This document shows positions 12,165 through 23,537 of a stretch of DNA of 64,000 bases, in pieces. The stretch spans positions 133,835,547 to 133,899,546 of the forward strand of contig CM054116.1 in the NCBI GenBank assembly GCA_028673005.1, written 5' to 3'. The stretch comes from Tanypteryx hageni. Taxonomy: Eukaryota; Arthropoda; Insecta; Odonata; Petaluridae. The notes beneath the pieces were generated by a model, which was not told the DNA's origin, did not search any database, and saw only the letters and a program-made list of their open reading frames with translations. The position numbers were made by a program, and so were the translations under genes. The first letter of the stretch is position 1. Each line of letters opens with the position of its first letter.

Positions 12165-12490
12165 TCCTCCTCCACTATTTCTCCCCCTCGCTGCCAGAGG
12201 CCCCCTCTCTCTCTCTCTGTCTCCCTCGACACCGAAGTCTCCTCCACCCCCTCTAATTCTCTTTCTCTCTCTGTCTCTTTTTTCTCTCTCTCTCACACAC
12301 ACTCTCTCTCTATCTCTACATTCCATATGCTCCCACTTCGTCAGATATCTCGGCGTCTCTTTCTCCGCCGCAAGGCACCGGACGACCCATTTCTTCCCCC
12401 TTTACACTCATCCGCCAGAGTTCCGTCTTGTCTAAATCCCCATCTTGCCACCAGGGACCTCCTCTCTCCCTCCCTCATCGCCAGAAGAGG
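12165..12490 (+). repeat. CT-rich polypyrimidine tract
   Basis: (CT)n and CCCTC blocks with an ACACAC insert at about 12292-12302. Overlapping frames of 101-158 codons are Ser/Leu/Pro-rich and are composition artefacts. Confidence 0.8.
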
Positions 12491-12964
12491 AGACCTCGTA
12501 GATAGCATGAACCTCTGCCGAATTTACACCTCTTGTGGCGCAGTGGGGATTTGCCCCGTGACGCGCTAGCATTTGTCTTTTCATTCCACTGTGCTGCAAA
12601 CCATTCCGAATATACTAACTTTATGAAAAAATCGATCAATCTCTTACGATAACCTACAAAAGTTACTGAAATTGTCGTTTGTCCGATCGAGATTGGAAAA
12701 TTTATTCATCCCCATGTGAAATATATTATTCCTCTTCGTGGAAAATATATTACTTCTCAGAAATATTAAGATTGGTATTTCTGTTATATCCTCCGTTATA
12801 TTCAGTCTTCCTAGATGCTTATTTCATTATTTTATGACATAAACAAGATGGAAGAGTATACTCTATAAATGGAATAGACAGAGACTTCAAAGGCGTTCTT
12901 TATGGGAAATACTTATGATACGATATCGTAAGATTGCACGATTCTCGATTTTTGAATTTAATAT
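12491..12964. other. No gene seen
   Basis: AT-rich apart from the first 100 bases; nothing recognisable. Confidence 0.4.
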
Positions 12965-13242
12965 TAATCTATACCTCACAGATCATATAAGAGCATTGGA
13001 GAGGTATAAATGGATTTTTAATTGTTATTTTCCGAGATAACACTCTTAGCGATTGATTTAAACAAAATATGCGATGTTTTTCTCGAGATTTTCTCGAATT
13101 TTTATCTCCGAAATTATAACTCGTATTTATGTGGTCTTATTGTAGTAAATGAAGTCCTCTATCCGTATAATTTTTTTAATCTATACCTCACAGATCATAT
13201 AAGAAAGAGCATGGGAGAGAAAATATGGATTTTTAATTGTTG
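12965..13242 (+). repeat. Local direct duplication of about 65 bp, spaced 212 bp apart
   Basis: The block beginning TAATCTATACCTCACAGATC occurs at 12965-13027 and again at 13177-13242. The first 28 bases are identical and the rest differs by small indels, ending in a shared TGGATTTTTAATTGTT. The intervening sequence is unique. This looks like a segmental duplication or an internal unit of an old repeat. Confidence 0.85.
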
Positions 13243-15009
13243 CTTTACGAATCCCATTTGACGAGATACTAGTATAAGTTTATTAACCCCTCAAGCCCGG
13301 AGGAGATTTATTAAATCCCACCCGTACGGCCGGATATTCGTCTGCGCAAGTATTGCGCGAATGCTCCATGGGAGGGGTTCTAACCCCGTAATCTCTCCCT
13401 TTCCCAAATTACTCGTTCAAAGAAACTTTTCTCACTAGGTATGCGATTGATTTCTTTTTAATTTTAATATCTTCCATTTGGTTGAGCATTGCAAATATTG
13501 TGCGCGCATGTGTTCGATGCTCGAAAACAATTTTTTAGTATGGATAAGAAAATATTTATAGCAAAAGATAGTAATTCCGACAAAATAAGAGAAAAAAACT
13601 ACGGATGGAGTACATAGCGTATAAAGAACAAATTATGCGACAAAAACTACTGGAATATTTTACAAGATTCTATTAAGGATATAATTAAGCATTCAAGTAA
13701 AAAAATCCTGTAAAATACGTCTCAAGAAAATTAGCATATTTTGCTTATTAATTTCACAGTAGAGTTCTTTAATATTCAAGATGAATATTAAAGTCATGAC
13801 TACACAAACATAACCACTTTAAGATGTAAATCTGAGACGGTAACAAGAATTCCAACCCAAAACTAATGCAGGCTGATTTCCCAAAGTTGACGTCCCGAAT
13901 TGATTATTTATATTGATACAAAATGTTTCAGTGTGTGCTAGTCATTCCAAGGAATTCTCATACCATAAATACCATTTGTAATTCAAAGTTTATCAGTGAT
14001 AGAGAAAAATTGGAAAACAAATTGGGCATTATTAGGTTTAAAATACTAAAAGCAATGCCAAAATCTCTTTCTGACATTATATTTTAAATGTATTTTTTTT
14101 TAATTAATAAATGTTACTGTTTATACGATAATATGTATGGATCAACTGACCTTTGCTGAAGGGTAGTCGAGTGGAAAAGAAAACAAGTAAAGATATAAAA
14201 ATGAATTTTTATAACCAACATTTATATGGTTAATACTTTAATATGAGTAAACTCTATAATATAATTATAATAACCTTTGTGCTTGCATGGGCGTAAAAAG
14301 TTGCAATCAGCTGTTGAGTGATGTGGGGCTCTCTATATTTAACCTTTAATCTTCTTACAGTTGAGAGAATGGCAGACAGAAGTAGAGAACTCAGTGGCAA
14401 ACGTAAGAATGCTTGGCATATAAGTAGTAAGAAGTTTGATAGTACATTTTGTTTCATTAATGAAAATACTGACTTATTCATTCATATTGCTTAAAATAAA
14501 CGAAAATATACTGCTAGTTCAGAGTAATTCAGCTATAGATACTAGTAGGAGGAAAACTGTTGGTCATCAATTAGGTTTTCAATGGCCTCTTCATAGGAAA
14601 AACAGTTTTCAGAATAGTCTTAAATGAATAAAGATAAAAAGTTTTTAAAATAAATAAAAAAGTACTATTCATAATAATTACGATAAATAAAAAACTTACA
14701 ATTATTATCAGAAATATCCCTTCAAAAAACGTAGGAATGTTCGTATCAATACAAATCCACATTAAAATAAAGAGACTTATATTACACCACGAACAATGAC
14801 AGTAGTTTGTTTAATCTCGTTGCTATGATGGACGCTATTAATTTGTTCAGATTCGCTTCAACAATATAAATACAGAAAAGGAAACCTAAGGTTTTATAGT
14901 ACAAATAATGTGATAATTATTGTCAAAATAATGAAATTATAATTTTTTCAGATTAGCCTGGGTCCAAAAAATATATATCTATAATAATATAATTACTTCT
15001 TCCTCACTC
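13243..15009. other. AT-rich sequence, no gene seen
   Basis: Strongly AT-rich. Frames of 60-75 codons only, with no resemblance to known families. Confidence 0.4.
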
Positions 15010-15930
15010 ACTGCCACAAAACTCTTAGGTACTTCTAGAAGTGCTAGAAATATTAAATTTGGCATGTAGGTAGGTTGAGTGGCACAACCGACGATAAAAA
15101 TCTAAAATCACAAAAAAGTTAACATTTAAGGGGTCTTTTAATCTCCAATGTTCCATTTCAATACCTCATAAAAAGCATAGGATTCAGTACAAGGCTTTAT
15201 AAAATAATGCATTATTAAATTACTTAAAATTAAGATACGTTCTCGGGACCAAAACGAATCTGTAGCTAAAAGAATGTAGTTTGTATTTCTTGAAGACATA
15301 ATTTGAATACGTCCCGAATTAACGTAAATTTTACTTTTTAACCTAAAAAAAAGGATTACTTTTCCGGCTTCAACGATGAAAAACGCCAACTACCATGGCA
15401 ACTAACTCATTGCTATTAAATAGGTATTATTAGGCTGTGCATTACAATAGCATTGCTTTAATGCACTTACAATGGAATTAATAGATTATATAATGATGCC
15501 GTCAGTATCAATCAAAGACGTAAACATATGATGACGTCATAATTATAACACGATGAATATGCTATTTATTGATTTATAATATAATGAATGTTTTATTTAC
15601 GTAAAGGGTTTCGAAACATTTTCAATTGTTTTCAATTACTGAAAGAATTGAAATTGTTGACGAAACTGTTGAAAAATAATGCCATAATCTTCTATTGCTA
15701 ACGACGAAAAACATATTAATCAGGTGATTGATTCTTCTCGATCTTCTATTCAGATCAATGATAAATTAACTCTCATGATGACCCCGTAATCCTAATACAT
15801 TAAATAGCCTATTTTTTCAATCAATTTTGTTTTAAAATACATAGTCTGTAGTCGTGTTTCGAAATGTTCTTCGAGAAATTTTTAAGTGTTTTCAATTATT
15901 GAACCATCTGAACAAGAGAATTGAATAACC
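15010..15930 (+). repeat. Interspersed repeat family R3, copy 2
   Basis: It shares ordered blocks with 7290-8250 (see copy 1) in the same orientation. It additionally carries an internal duplication: a GTTTCGAAA...TTTTCAATTRTTTTCAATTA segment occurs around 15608-15650 and again around 15857-15902. That duplication makes it longer in the middle than copy 1. No coding potential. Confidence 0.6.
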
Positions 15931-16017
15931 ACACATTCTAATCTATGTTGTCGTGTTTGGATGTCGGTGTGTGGTGATTTTTTAAAGCTCTTGTAGTATG
16001 CAAGCACCGACAACATT

Positions 16018-16027
16018 TGTGTGTGTG

Positions 16028-16094
<67 letters not shown>
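16018..16094 (+). repeat. (GT)n(TA)n microsatellite at the 3' edge of the PLE
   Basis: A short GT run passes into about 30 TA units, ending exactly where the PLE tail starts. Frames through it on both strands are Tyr-Ile repeats and are not genes. Confidence 0.95.
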
Positions 16095-16098
<4 letters not shown>

Positions 16099-16198
16099 AA
16101 GGAAGCCCAGCGGACACTTGCTAAGTTGAGGATCAAGTTGGCAGGCTGCTGGGGACGTCGAAGAGACACGTACAAAACACGTACACAAAAACACGAAA

Positions 16199-16226
16199 GC
16201 TTTTCGGGCATATGGCCTTCATCAAC
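16199..16226 (-). other. Hammerhead-core-like motif in the PLE tail
   Basis: On the minus strand the sequence reads TTGATGA, then a GGC/GCC stem with a 5-nt loop, then CGAAAAGCTTTC. This resembles the hammerhead ribozyme core (CUGAUGA, stem II, GAAA) known from PLE terminal regions, followed by a self-complementary AAGCTT that could serve as a short stem III in a dimer. The first core base is T where C is required, and I could not find a convincing stem I. It is probably a decayed copy. Confidence 0.35.
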
Positions 16227-16474
16227 GATGGAGAGAGAGTAACTGAATGTGACACACTGGGCGGGGAATGACAGGGTGATGTGAGAAGGTTGATGATTGT
16301 AGGAGACGGAGAGTGGGAAGGCTGGATAGACAATAGGGAGGGAGTGTAGTGTGGCAAAGAGCGAATAGCTACAATGTAACTATAGGAGACATTGTAACAT
16401 GGGGTTAGCGGAGGTTGAGGCTAGGGGGAAAGAAAAGAGAAAGATAGAGAAAGATTCAAGAAGATGTATATGGG

Positions 16475-18880
16475 CTAGTTCCCATTGTAGGAGAAAAGGG
16501 CAGGAGTGTCGTATGGTAAGGCACGGATAGCCCTTACATTGTAGCAACTGTTGAAGGGGAGGTTGTGGGCATTGGCGTGTAATGAAACTGGATGGGGGCG
16601 TCTGAGAATAACGCTATTCCAGTGACCGTTCATACGGATGTTCAACGGGTTGCTGGTAAGGTCTACGTAAAACGCGGGACAGAGGGTGCAGGTGAGGAGG
16701 TAAATGACGTTACGGGTGGTGCAGTTGCTTCTAGAGGTGATGGGATTGGTGATGTTGGTGGAGGAACTCGAGAAAGAAGACGAGGGTAGGTGGATAGGGC
16801 AAGTGAGGCAACGAGGTTTGCCGCAGGGGTGAGACCCTATGGCATGAGGCGTGGTAGAAGTAGGAAGTTCCTTCATCCACAAGATATTTCCCAAATTGGG
16901 GGGCCGGCGGAAGGAGAGGAACGGGGGATTGGCAAAAAAGGTTGGTAAAGAGGGACTGGTGACAGCTAGAGGTAAGACTTGGGTGAGCAGTATGGAGGAT
17001 TGTTTTGAGGGCCTCGTGGATACCAGGAAGGAAAAGTGTGGTTAGAGTGAGCGGAGGGGTTGATGAAAGGAATAGTGGGGTGGAACAGTGGGTGTATGAG
17101 GATGGGATCTATTGGCGGTAGGCGTGATCGCCCTAAGGATCTGTTCACGGACCAGGTCTGGAGGGTAGCCACGTTTGAGAAGAGCGTCCTCGAGGACGGA
17201 GTAATACTGTAGAAGAGACGCTCTATCGGCACAAAGCCTCCATCCTCGTCGAGCAAGGGCATAGGGGATAGAGGTTTTGGTATGAAGGGGGTGGCAGCTA
17301 TCACAGTGTAGGTATTGGAGACTGTTGGTGGGTTTAATATGAGCAGATGTGGATTTTACTGTCTTGGAGGTAAATATCGACGTCCAGGAATGTGATGTGG
17401 GAGGTAGAGGGTTGGTGGGTTAAGGAGAGTGAAGGGTGGGAGGAGAGGCGCGAGAGAAAGGAATAGAGAGAGTCAGGTCCATGCGTCCAAATGAGGAAGA
17501 CATCGTCGATGTATCTCAGCCACAAAAGTGGTCTGAGTGGTACGTTGAGGAAGAGTCTCTCCCACTCTCCAAGGTAAGAATTGGTGTAAGAAGGCGCCAC
17601 TCGGGTGCCCATCGCAGTAACTCTAATTTGAAGGTAGTGACGCCCACCGAAGGAGAAGTTGTTCATTTTGAGCACCATTTCTGCCAAGTCAAATAACAAA
17701 TGGGATGACGGTCTTGTGTAGGGTGGTCTTTAGTCCAGGAGTTTACTAAGGGCAGAGAGTCCGTCATCGTGGGGGATGTTTGTGTAGAGGGAACAGACAT
17801 CGATAGTGGCCAAAATGGTATTGGGTGGGAGAGGAAAGGGGAGGTGTTTGAGGCGTTTGAGGAAGTGGTTAGTGTCTTGGATGAAGGAAGGGAATTGATG
17901 AATGAGAGGTTGTAGGTGGGAGTCAACGAAGGCGGAGATGCGTTCTGTAGGGGAATTAAAGCTGGCAACAATGGGGCGACCAGGATGTTGTGCTTATGGA
18001 TTTTTAGGAGAGGGTAGAATGTGGGTGTGCGGGTTTTGTTGGGGTTCATTAGAGCAAAGGCGGAATCGGGAAGGCCTTTCTATTTTCCTGAGGAATGGTT
18101 CAGCTTCCCCGTTGTATTTGGCGCGGTCCATCACAACCGTGGTGGTGCCCTTGTCGGCAGGGAGGATGATGATATTTTCAATATGTTTAAGGATAGAAAT
18201 AGCATGCCTTTCAAGTCTGATAAGATTGTCTGTGTGGTCGATAAGATCGGAAAAGTTGGGTTGGGAGATTCTGAAAAGGACATAATTGAGGTATTGTTCG
18301 ACAAGGTGTTGGAAAGGAAGGGTGGGTGGAATGTATTGGGAAGGAGGTTTGAAAATGGAAAACGGTAGGTGGAAGGCCGGGAGGGAGTTTTGGGTTGGCA
18401 GAGGAAAGAGAGTCTTCTTTGGGAGGGTTGATTTTTAGACGTAGTGTGTGGGCAAAGGACTGGACGTCGGCAAGGACGCGAAAATGATCAAATTTGGTAG
18501 TGGGACAAAAAGAAAGGCCGCGAGATAGGAGTTCATTCTCGGCAGGGGTAAGTACGTGGAAGGAAAGGTTCATGACTTCGTCTAGTTGGCAATAGTAGGA
18601 GGTGGCGGCAGGAGTGTGCGAAAAATAGGAGTGCTTCAAAGGTTTGCGGGTTAGGAATGTGTGGGTCTTTTTCAGGATAATGAATGATGGTGACGTTGGG
18701 AATCCCAGGATGTCCGCAAGGCAGGGAGTCTGGCCGAGGAGTGGCGGGGAAGGTGGTTTGGTAACCTCTCCAGCTGATATTGACGGAAGGGGAAGACCAA
18801 GTTTGAAGTGCCAGACGCAAATCAGAGAGAATTTACGGAGAAGTCTGTTGCGATGTGCAGTGATATCATTAGCCGTTTAA
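16475..18880 (-). pseudogene. PLE polyprotein pseudogene: reverse transcriptase plus GIY-YIG endonuclease
   Basis: Frames on the minus strand, from 5' to 3', give an N-terminal region near 18880-18640 and the block LTPAENELLSRGLSFCPTTK (within 18211-18639). Next come fingers-like text including TPTFYPLLKIHK (within 17663-18049), the RT core TAMGTRVAPSYTNSYLGEWE, and the catalytic YIDD box in LRYIDDVFLIW (within 17334-17699). These are followed by FLDVDIYL and, in shifted frames, the thumb region at 16966-17304. The last segment (16475-16894) carries CGKPRCLTC, a Cys-rich finger typical of PLEs, and VIYLLTCTLCPAFYVDLT...IRMNGH, a GIY-YIG signature. The YIG glycine is Asp here (YVD). At least five frame changes separate the segments, and a stop lies between the thumb and the GIY-YIG part. 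A functional copy would reverse-transcribe its own RNA at nicked chromosomal ends; this one cannot make an intact protein. Confidence 0.88.
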
Positions 18881-18900
18881 AGGAAAGCGGCGTGAAGGTC

Positions 18901-21384
18901 GGATACGGAATTCGATAGTTGTTAGTAGGAGACACACAGACAGGACCATTTCAAAGGCTATTTTTTCTTTTTAAACCAGCCTAAAAATAGGCTAAAATTA
19001 TATTTCAACCACGCGGGATAAAAATTCCTATCGTATAAAAAAATCCGGAATAATTTTTGGAAAATGTTGAAGAATGATGTCATGAAAATGGACAAATCAA
19101 AAAATATTCTCACGAATATTTTTCGACGCATTATCAGTGCTCATTATTCCCGTGATCCCCTCGTTAAAAATAATAGTACAATAATCTCAAACCACGCTGA
19201 TTCCAGAATGAGTCTGATTCATTATGTAAACATCGATTATTTCGTTAATCTCTCTGAATTCTTCATTGACTTTCCCCAATTTACTTCTCAATTTCCAACT
19301 GAAAAATTTACAATTTTGATTTTCTCGATAATTTCCGATTCATCGATGACCTTCATTAAATCCCACACAGAATTTTTGTCTTAAAATTTGAATCGCTCAG
19401 CTAAATTAGTCCAAACTGCGCCTTTGTAACTGTATTTGTGAAGCGGAAATTATAATGCGCTAAGGACACTCTGAACTGTGCGAAACATGCTCCACTTTGT
19501 TTCATGTTGTTTTCCTTAAAATCCGGCGAAATTAATTACGGATTTTTATTCTCTATTTAAAACCTGAAAGCTATTTTATCAAGAGAGAAGCAATTAACTG
19601 GCAATATTTTTGGCGTGGTGGCTTTGTAGAGATGACATATTTCCTAATTTTCAGGAAAGCCGAGATAATATATTATTTGAAACAGATAAGAGGCTCGTGA
19701 GTTGGTGCGCATACTGATTGCTCTTTGTCAGTTACAAATATTTTTTTTATCCAATATCAGTAAAATTAATAAAATTATTTTCTCGCAAACAAGAATTTTT
19801 GGTGGTGTTTTCTCGCGAAGAAGTTCTCTATTAAAATTCTTAGTTGTGAAACCATCAGTTTCTTAGTTTAAATTTCTTTAATTAAGTATTCGGCCTCAAG
19901 TACCACCACCAGTGCAGATAGTTAGCATGGCTTAATATAGTTGGCTGTTCTTCGGTGAACTTTGCACAGTCGCGGATTAATTAGCGTACGTCTTGTTTGC
20001 ACGAAGTTTTTAGCGCATTATAAGTAATGCGTTTTGGAGCATTCTCTGGAAGTTAATATACGGATAGAGAGATGAATATGCATCTCTTTGTCGGTCGTGG
20101 AAGACATTCTCGCCCAGTTGTCGCTCTCATGTCACTGAGCACACTCAGCATCGTTAATTAAATTTTGCCTTTAAGAAGTATTATATACTTGCTGTAATCG
20201 TATTTCAAGTAAGCTTTCGTGGTCAAGGTATTTCTTTTATGATAAAGATTATTTTTAAATTGAAACGAAAAAAAATACTTGAGTTAGGAGACTTTTGAAC
20301 ATCCTTAGAAGCAATTAAGCATATATTTCCTAGAAATCTACAGACAAAGCCATTTATTTTCTCGTAACTGATGTTTCTGAAATAAAAGTGTAACTTTTAA
20401 TTGATTCTGAGGTAAAATGCATTATTTATGACGTGTTTGTATTTCATTGAGCTGAATAGGAATGAAACTACCTTTCTATTACACTCTACGAAATTATTTA
20501 AACGCTGCCCGACTTTAAAATCAATAGTGTAATTGAATAATTTGCAAATGTGATGAAAATGCTTTATCCGAAATCATATATTTTTATTTGTTTATTTCGA
20601 TCAATTTTAGTGACGCGTAGGTTTATTGCGTGATTTCCAACTAAAATTTTCATTTAGTTAAGAAAAATTTGTGTAGCATTCATTGAATATAATATAATGA
20701 AATATATTTTTAAATTAATATGTAATAACTTCTTACTAATAAATGTATCCCGATTTTTACACAGTTCTCTGAAAAAAGAATATTTATAAAAACTTGGGAG
20801 GTTTCCGTAAATAAAACAAAATAATGAGCCACAATTTGTATTTTGTGATGAAGCAATTGCGTTAAAATAAGATAGTTTCCAGGAAAGTCTGAGGAAACCC
20901 CATTTCTTCTTTTAACTGTAAAAACAAAATAAAAATACTCGTCTCCAAACAAGAAATGTAAGAAAAGTTCGACTCGATAAAAAACTTTCTCAGAATGAAT
21001 TAAAATAACGATGGACTTGTATTGAATATTATGGTGATATTATTTCCAATATATGCTCACTCTCAGACAAGCTTGAATTCCTTGCAATGATTTTTCCGAA
21101 ACACATAGAAAGAATTAATATCATTCCAATCAAACTCAATTCAAGAGACGTGATATTTTCCTTTGACGACTGCAGATTAGGATCCTTCGATAATACTTTA
21201 ATAGTCATCCTAGACTAACATTATTTTATCACTCTAATATTATTGGAAATGACCGATCCTCAAAGCACACGAGAGGAACACGTGACGAGACGAAGGAACA
21301 ACTCGTATATTATTCTTTTAATCGTTCCGTTTGGGGTGAATGCGAAAAGTTTGCGAGGATAAATGATGCGGCGCGTGGGAAAGG
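18901..21384. other. AT-rich sequence, no gene seen
   Basis: AT-rich non-coding DNA. A 106-codon frame at 19064-19384 and an 80-codon minus frame at 20710-20952 show no recognisable motif. TTATAATGCGCTAA near 19452 and its inverted counterpart near 20010 may be fragments of an old repeat. Confidence 0.4.
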
Positions 21385-22014
21385 CTAGAGGAGCGGAATT
21401 GAGAGGGAGAGAAGAGGGCAGTGAGAGGAAAGAGGAGACATTAGAGAGAATAGAGTAGTGAATTGAAGAGAAGGAAGATCAGAGAAAGAGAGAGCGGGTT
21501 CGCGAGATACTCCGACCGGTGGTCCAAGAAGAGAAACATTCGAGAGAGGATGATGGAGAGGAGAGGGAGGTAAACAGAGGGTGCGCGGCCGCGTGGGGAT
21601 CGGAATGGCGTAAAAATGAAAATGAGGGAATATTCCAAAGGGGTTTTTGGGGAATAAATATGCGGTGGGAGGGGGGCGAGTTGGATGGGTGGAGAGTAGT
21701 GTTATAGAGCGCTAGCCGAGCGCGGAATGGGCGTATAGGGGGCGACGAGGGGAGGAGGGAGGAGAGGGAGGAGGAGACGGGGGAGGAGAGAGAGGAGGAG
21801 AGGGAGGAGGAGAGGGGGGTGGAGAGGGGGAGGAGAGGGAGGAGGAGGAGAGGGAGGAGAGGGGTGAGGAGAGGGAGGAGGATAGGGGGGAAGAGAGGGG
21901 GAGGGGCCTCAGGATAGAGCGGGACTGAGAGGGAGGATGTTTGGTGGGAGGAGAGGGGGGAAGAAAGGGGGAGGGGCCTCAGGATAGAGCGGGACTGAGA
22001 GGGAGGATGTTTGG
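21385..22014 (+). repeat. GA-rich polypurine tract with a 70-bp tandem duplication
   Basis: GGAGGAGAGGG-type purine sequence. Within it, the block GAGGGGCCTCAGGATAGAGC... occurs at 21901 and again at 21971, period 70 bp, almost without change. Low-complexity frames only. Confidence 0.85.
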
Positions 22015-22179
22015 GAGCGTGCGATGCGTGTTTTGGCTCGCGGGTTATGAATTTCAGAGGATTAAAATCCGTTCCACGAAAGGGCGCGTGGAATGGTGAT
22101 GCGACAGTAATAAGAAGGGGTATACATTTAAAATCGCTCCGCCACGCATCAATTATACATTCACTCGACCGAAATCCAA

Positions 22180-22310
22180 ATCTCCATCTCTCTTTCGCTC
22201 TCTTCCTCTCTCTCTACATCTCTCTCCTATCTCTCGCTTTCTCTCTCTCCTTCTCTCTCTCCTCTCTCCCTCTCTTTCTCTATCACTCATTCTCTCTCTC
22301 TCCTGTGGCA
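22180..22310 (+). repeat. (CT)n-rich tract
   Basis: Nearly pure CTCTCT with TTCT interruptions, facing the polypurine tract that ends at about 22010. Confidence 0.9.
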
Positions 22311-22319
22311 TCGAAACGG

Positions 22320-22600
22320 TTCACGTGAAAAAAGGACGACCCTCCTAAAACAATGCGCATGCGCGATACACACATGATCGCGATTCAAACGCGAATTTTT
22401 TACTCATTCTCTCTCCACCTTTTACATAAACGATCGATCATCTCGTTCATGTCATCAGCGAGCGATTCTAGTAAACGGCTTAAACTGATGCATATCAGTC
22501 TCGTGATTAGTTATTGTTAAGAATGCGTTATCAGCATGAACGCGGCTTACCGCCGATATCTTGTATATAAAAATCCTCGAATAAATAACTTTCGATTATT
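22320..22600 (+). promoter_or_regulatory. Candidate regulatory sequence: E-box, NRF1/Ewg-like palindrome and TATA-like box
   Basis: A non-repetitive island between two CT-rich tracts. It holds CACGTG at 22322-22327, the perfect palindrome GCGCATGCGC at 22355-22364 (the NRF1/Erect wing consensus core) and TATATAAA at 22564-22571. No downstream coding exon is seen, because the frame at 22600-23046 is CT low complexity. Each motif alone is common by chance; their clustering is suggestive only. Confidence 0.25.
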
Positions 22601-22679
22601 TGTTTTTATTTTTGATCCCGCCCTGGAAACCCGTTACTCCGACGTGTCTTTGCTCCGAGGGCCTCTCCATTCTCGCTCC

Positions 22680-23285
22680 TCCCACTCTGTTTAACTCCTT
22701 CCATCCCCTCCTATTCCCCTCCCTCCCTCCCCTTCCTCCTCCTTTTCTCCCTCCATCCTCTCCCGAACCCTATCCCTTAAAGCCTTTTTTTGTATTTTTA
22801 CTCGCACCTCCGCTCCTCTCCCTCCTCATCCCTCTCTCTCTCTCTCTTTCTCTCTTCCCTTTCCTCGCTCCGCCGTTTATTCCCTCGCCCCGCCCCATCA
22901 CCTTAACCCCCTCTCCCATTCGCATTCATCCTCTTACCCCTTCCCCCACCCCTCCTCCTCCCTCGCGTCCTCTCTTCTTCGCACTCTTGCCTCCCGGAAT
23001 TAAAACGGTTTCTCTGCTCCGCTCATTCACTTCCCTTCCCTTCTAACTCTCCTTCTTTTTCCTTCCTCCTTTTTAACTCCTCCTTCCGCAGCCCTCGACT
23101 CCTCTATCCCCTTTCCTTCCCTTTCCCGACCCCTCTCCGCCTCAAGCCTCTTCATTCCGCGCCCGCTATGTTTATATCTGTTCCCTCCACCCCTCGCCCT
23201 CCCCCCTTGCCTCTTTCCGCCTCTCCCGTCCTCCCTCCCCCTCTCCCTTCATCTCGCCCTCTCCCTCCCTCCCATCTCTGACGAA
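22680..23285 (+). repeat. C/T-rich polypyrimidine tract
   Basis: CCCTCCTCC/CTTCCC composition. The 148-codon frame through it (22600-23046) is Pro/Ser/Leu-rich and without motifs. Confidence 0.85.
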
Positions 23286-23537
23286 CTCCACTACTGTACA
23301 TACATACTCATTTCTATTTAATGTTGTAGTATTATATTGCCATACACTATCTAGGGTTTTCGCAGGTTTTTCACACCCCCCTTATCAGTGAGTGTTTTTC
23401 TGCGTGGGTTTTACTAGGGAGAACATGCCTATTTTTACCTAGGTTTTCCCCACAAACTCAAATGTCTTCAATTTTATCTTTTTTACTTTGTACGATTTAT
23501 ATACTGTTTATGTAATGAGTATTGTAATGTTTTATTA

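Larger units (their letters stand above)
16095..18900 (-). mobile_element. Penelope-like retroelement (PLE), degenerate copy
   Basis: The minus strand encodes broken pieces of a PLE reverse transcriptase followed by a zinc-finger-like motif and a GIY-YIG nuclease domain. A roughly 380-bp 3' non-coding tail then ends directly at a (TA)n tract. The tail (16095-16230) matches the tail at 53313-53474: both have GAAA(A)GCTTT, a T-rich spacer, GTGTCKCTTCGACRTCC, and a GCCAAC...CTGGGYTTCCT segment. The 5' boundary near 18900 is uncertain. The length (about 2.8 kb) is close to a full PLE, but multiple frame breaks show it is dead. Confidence 0.85.
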
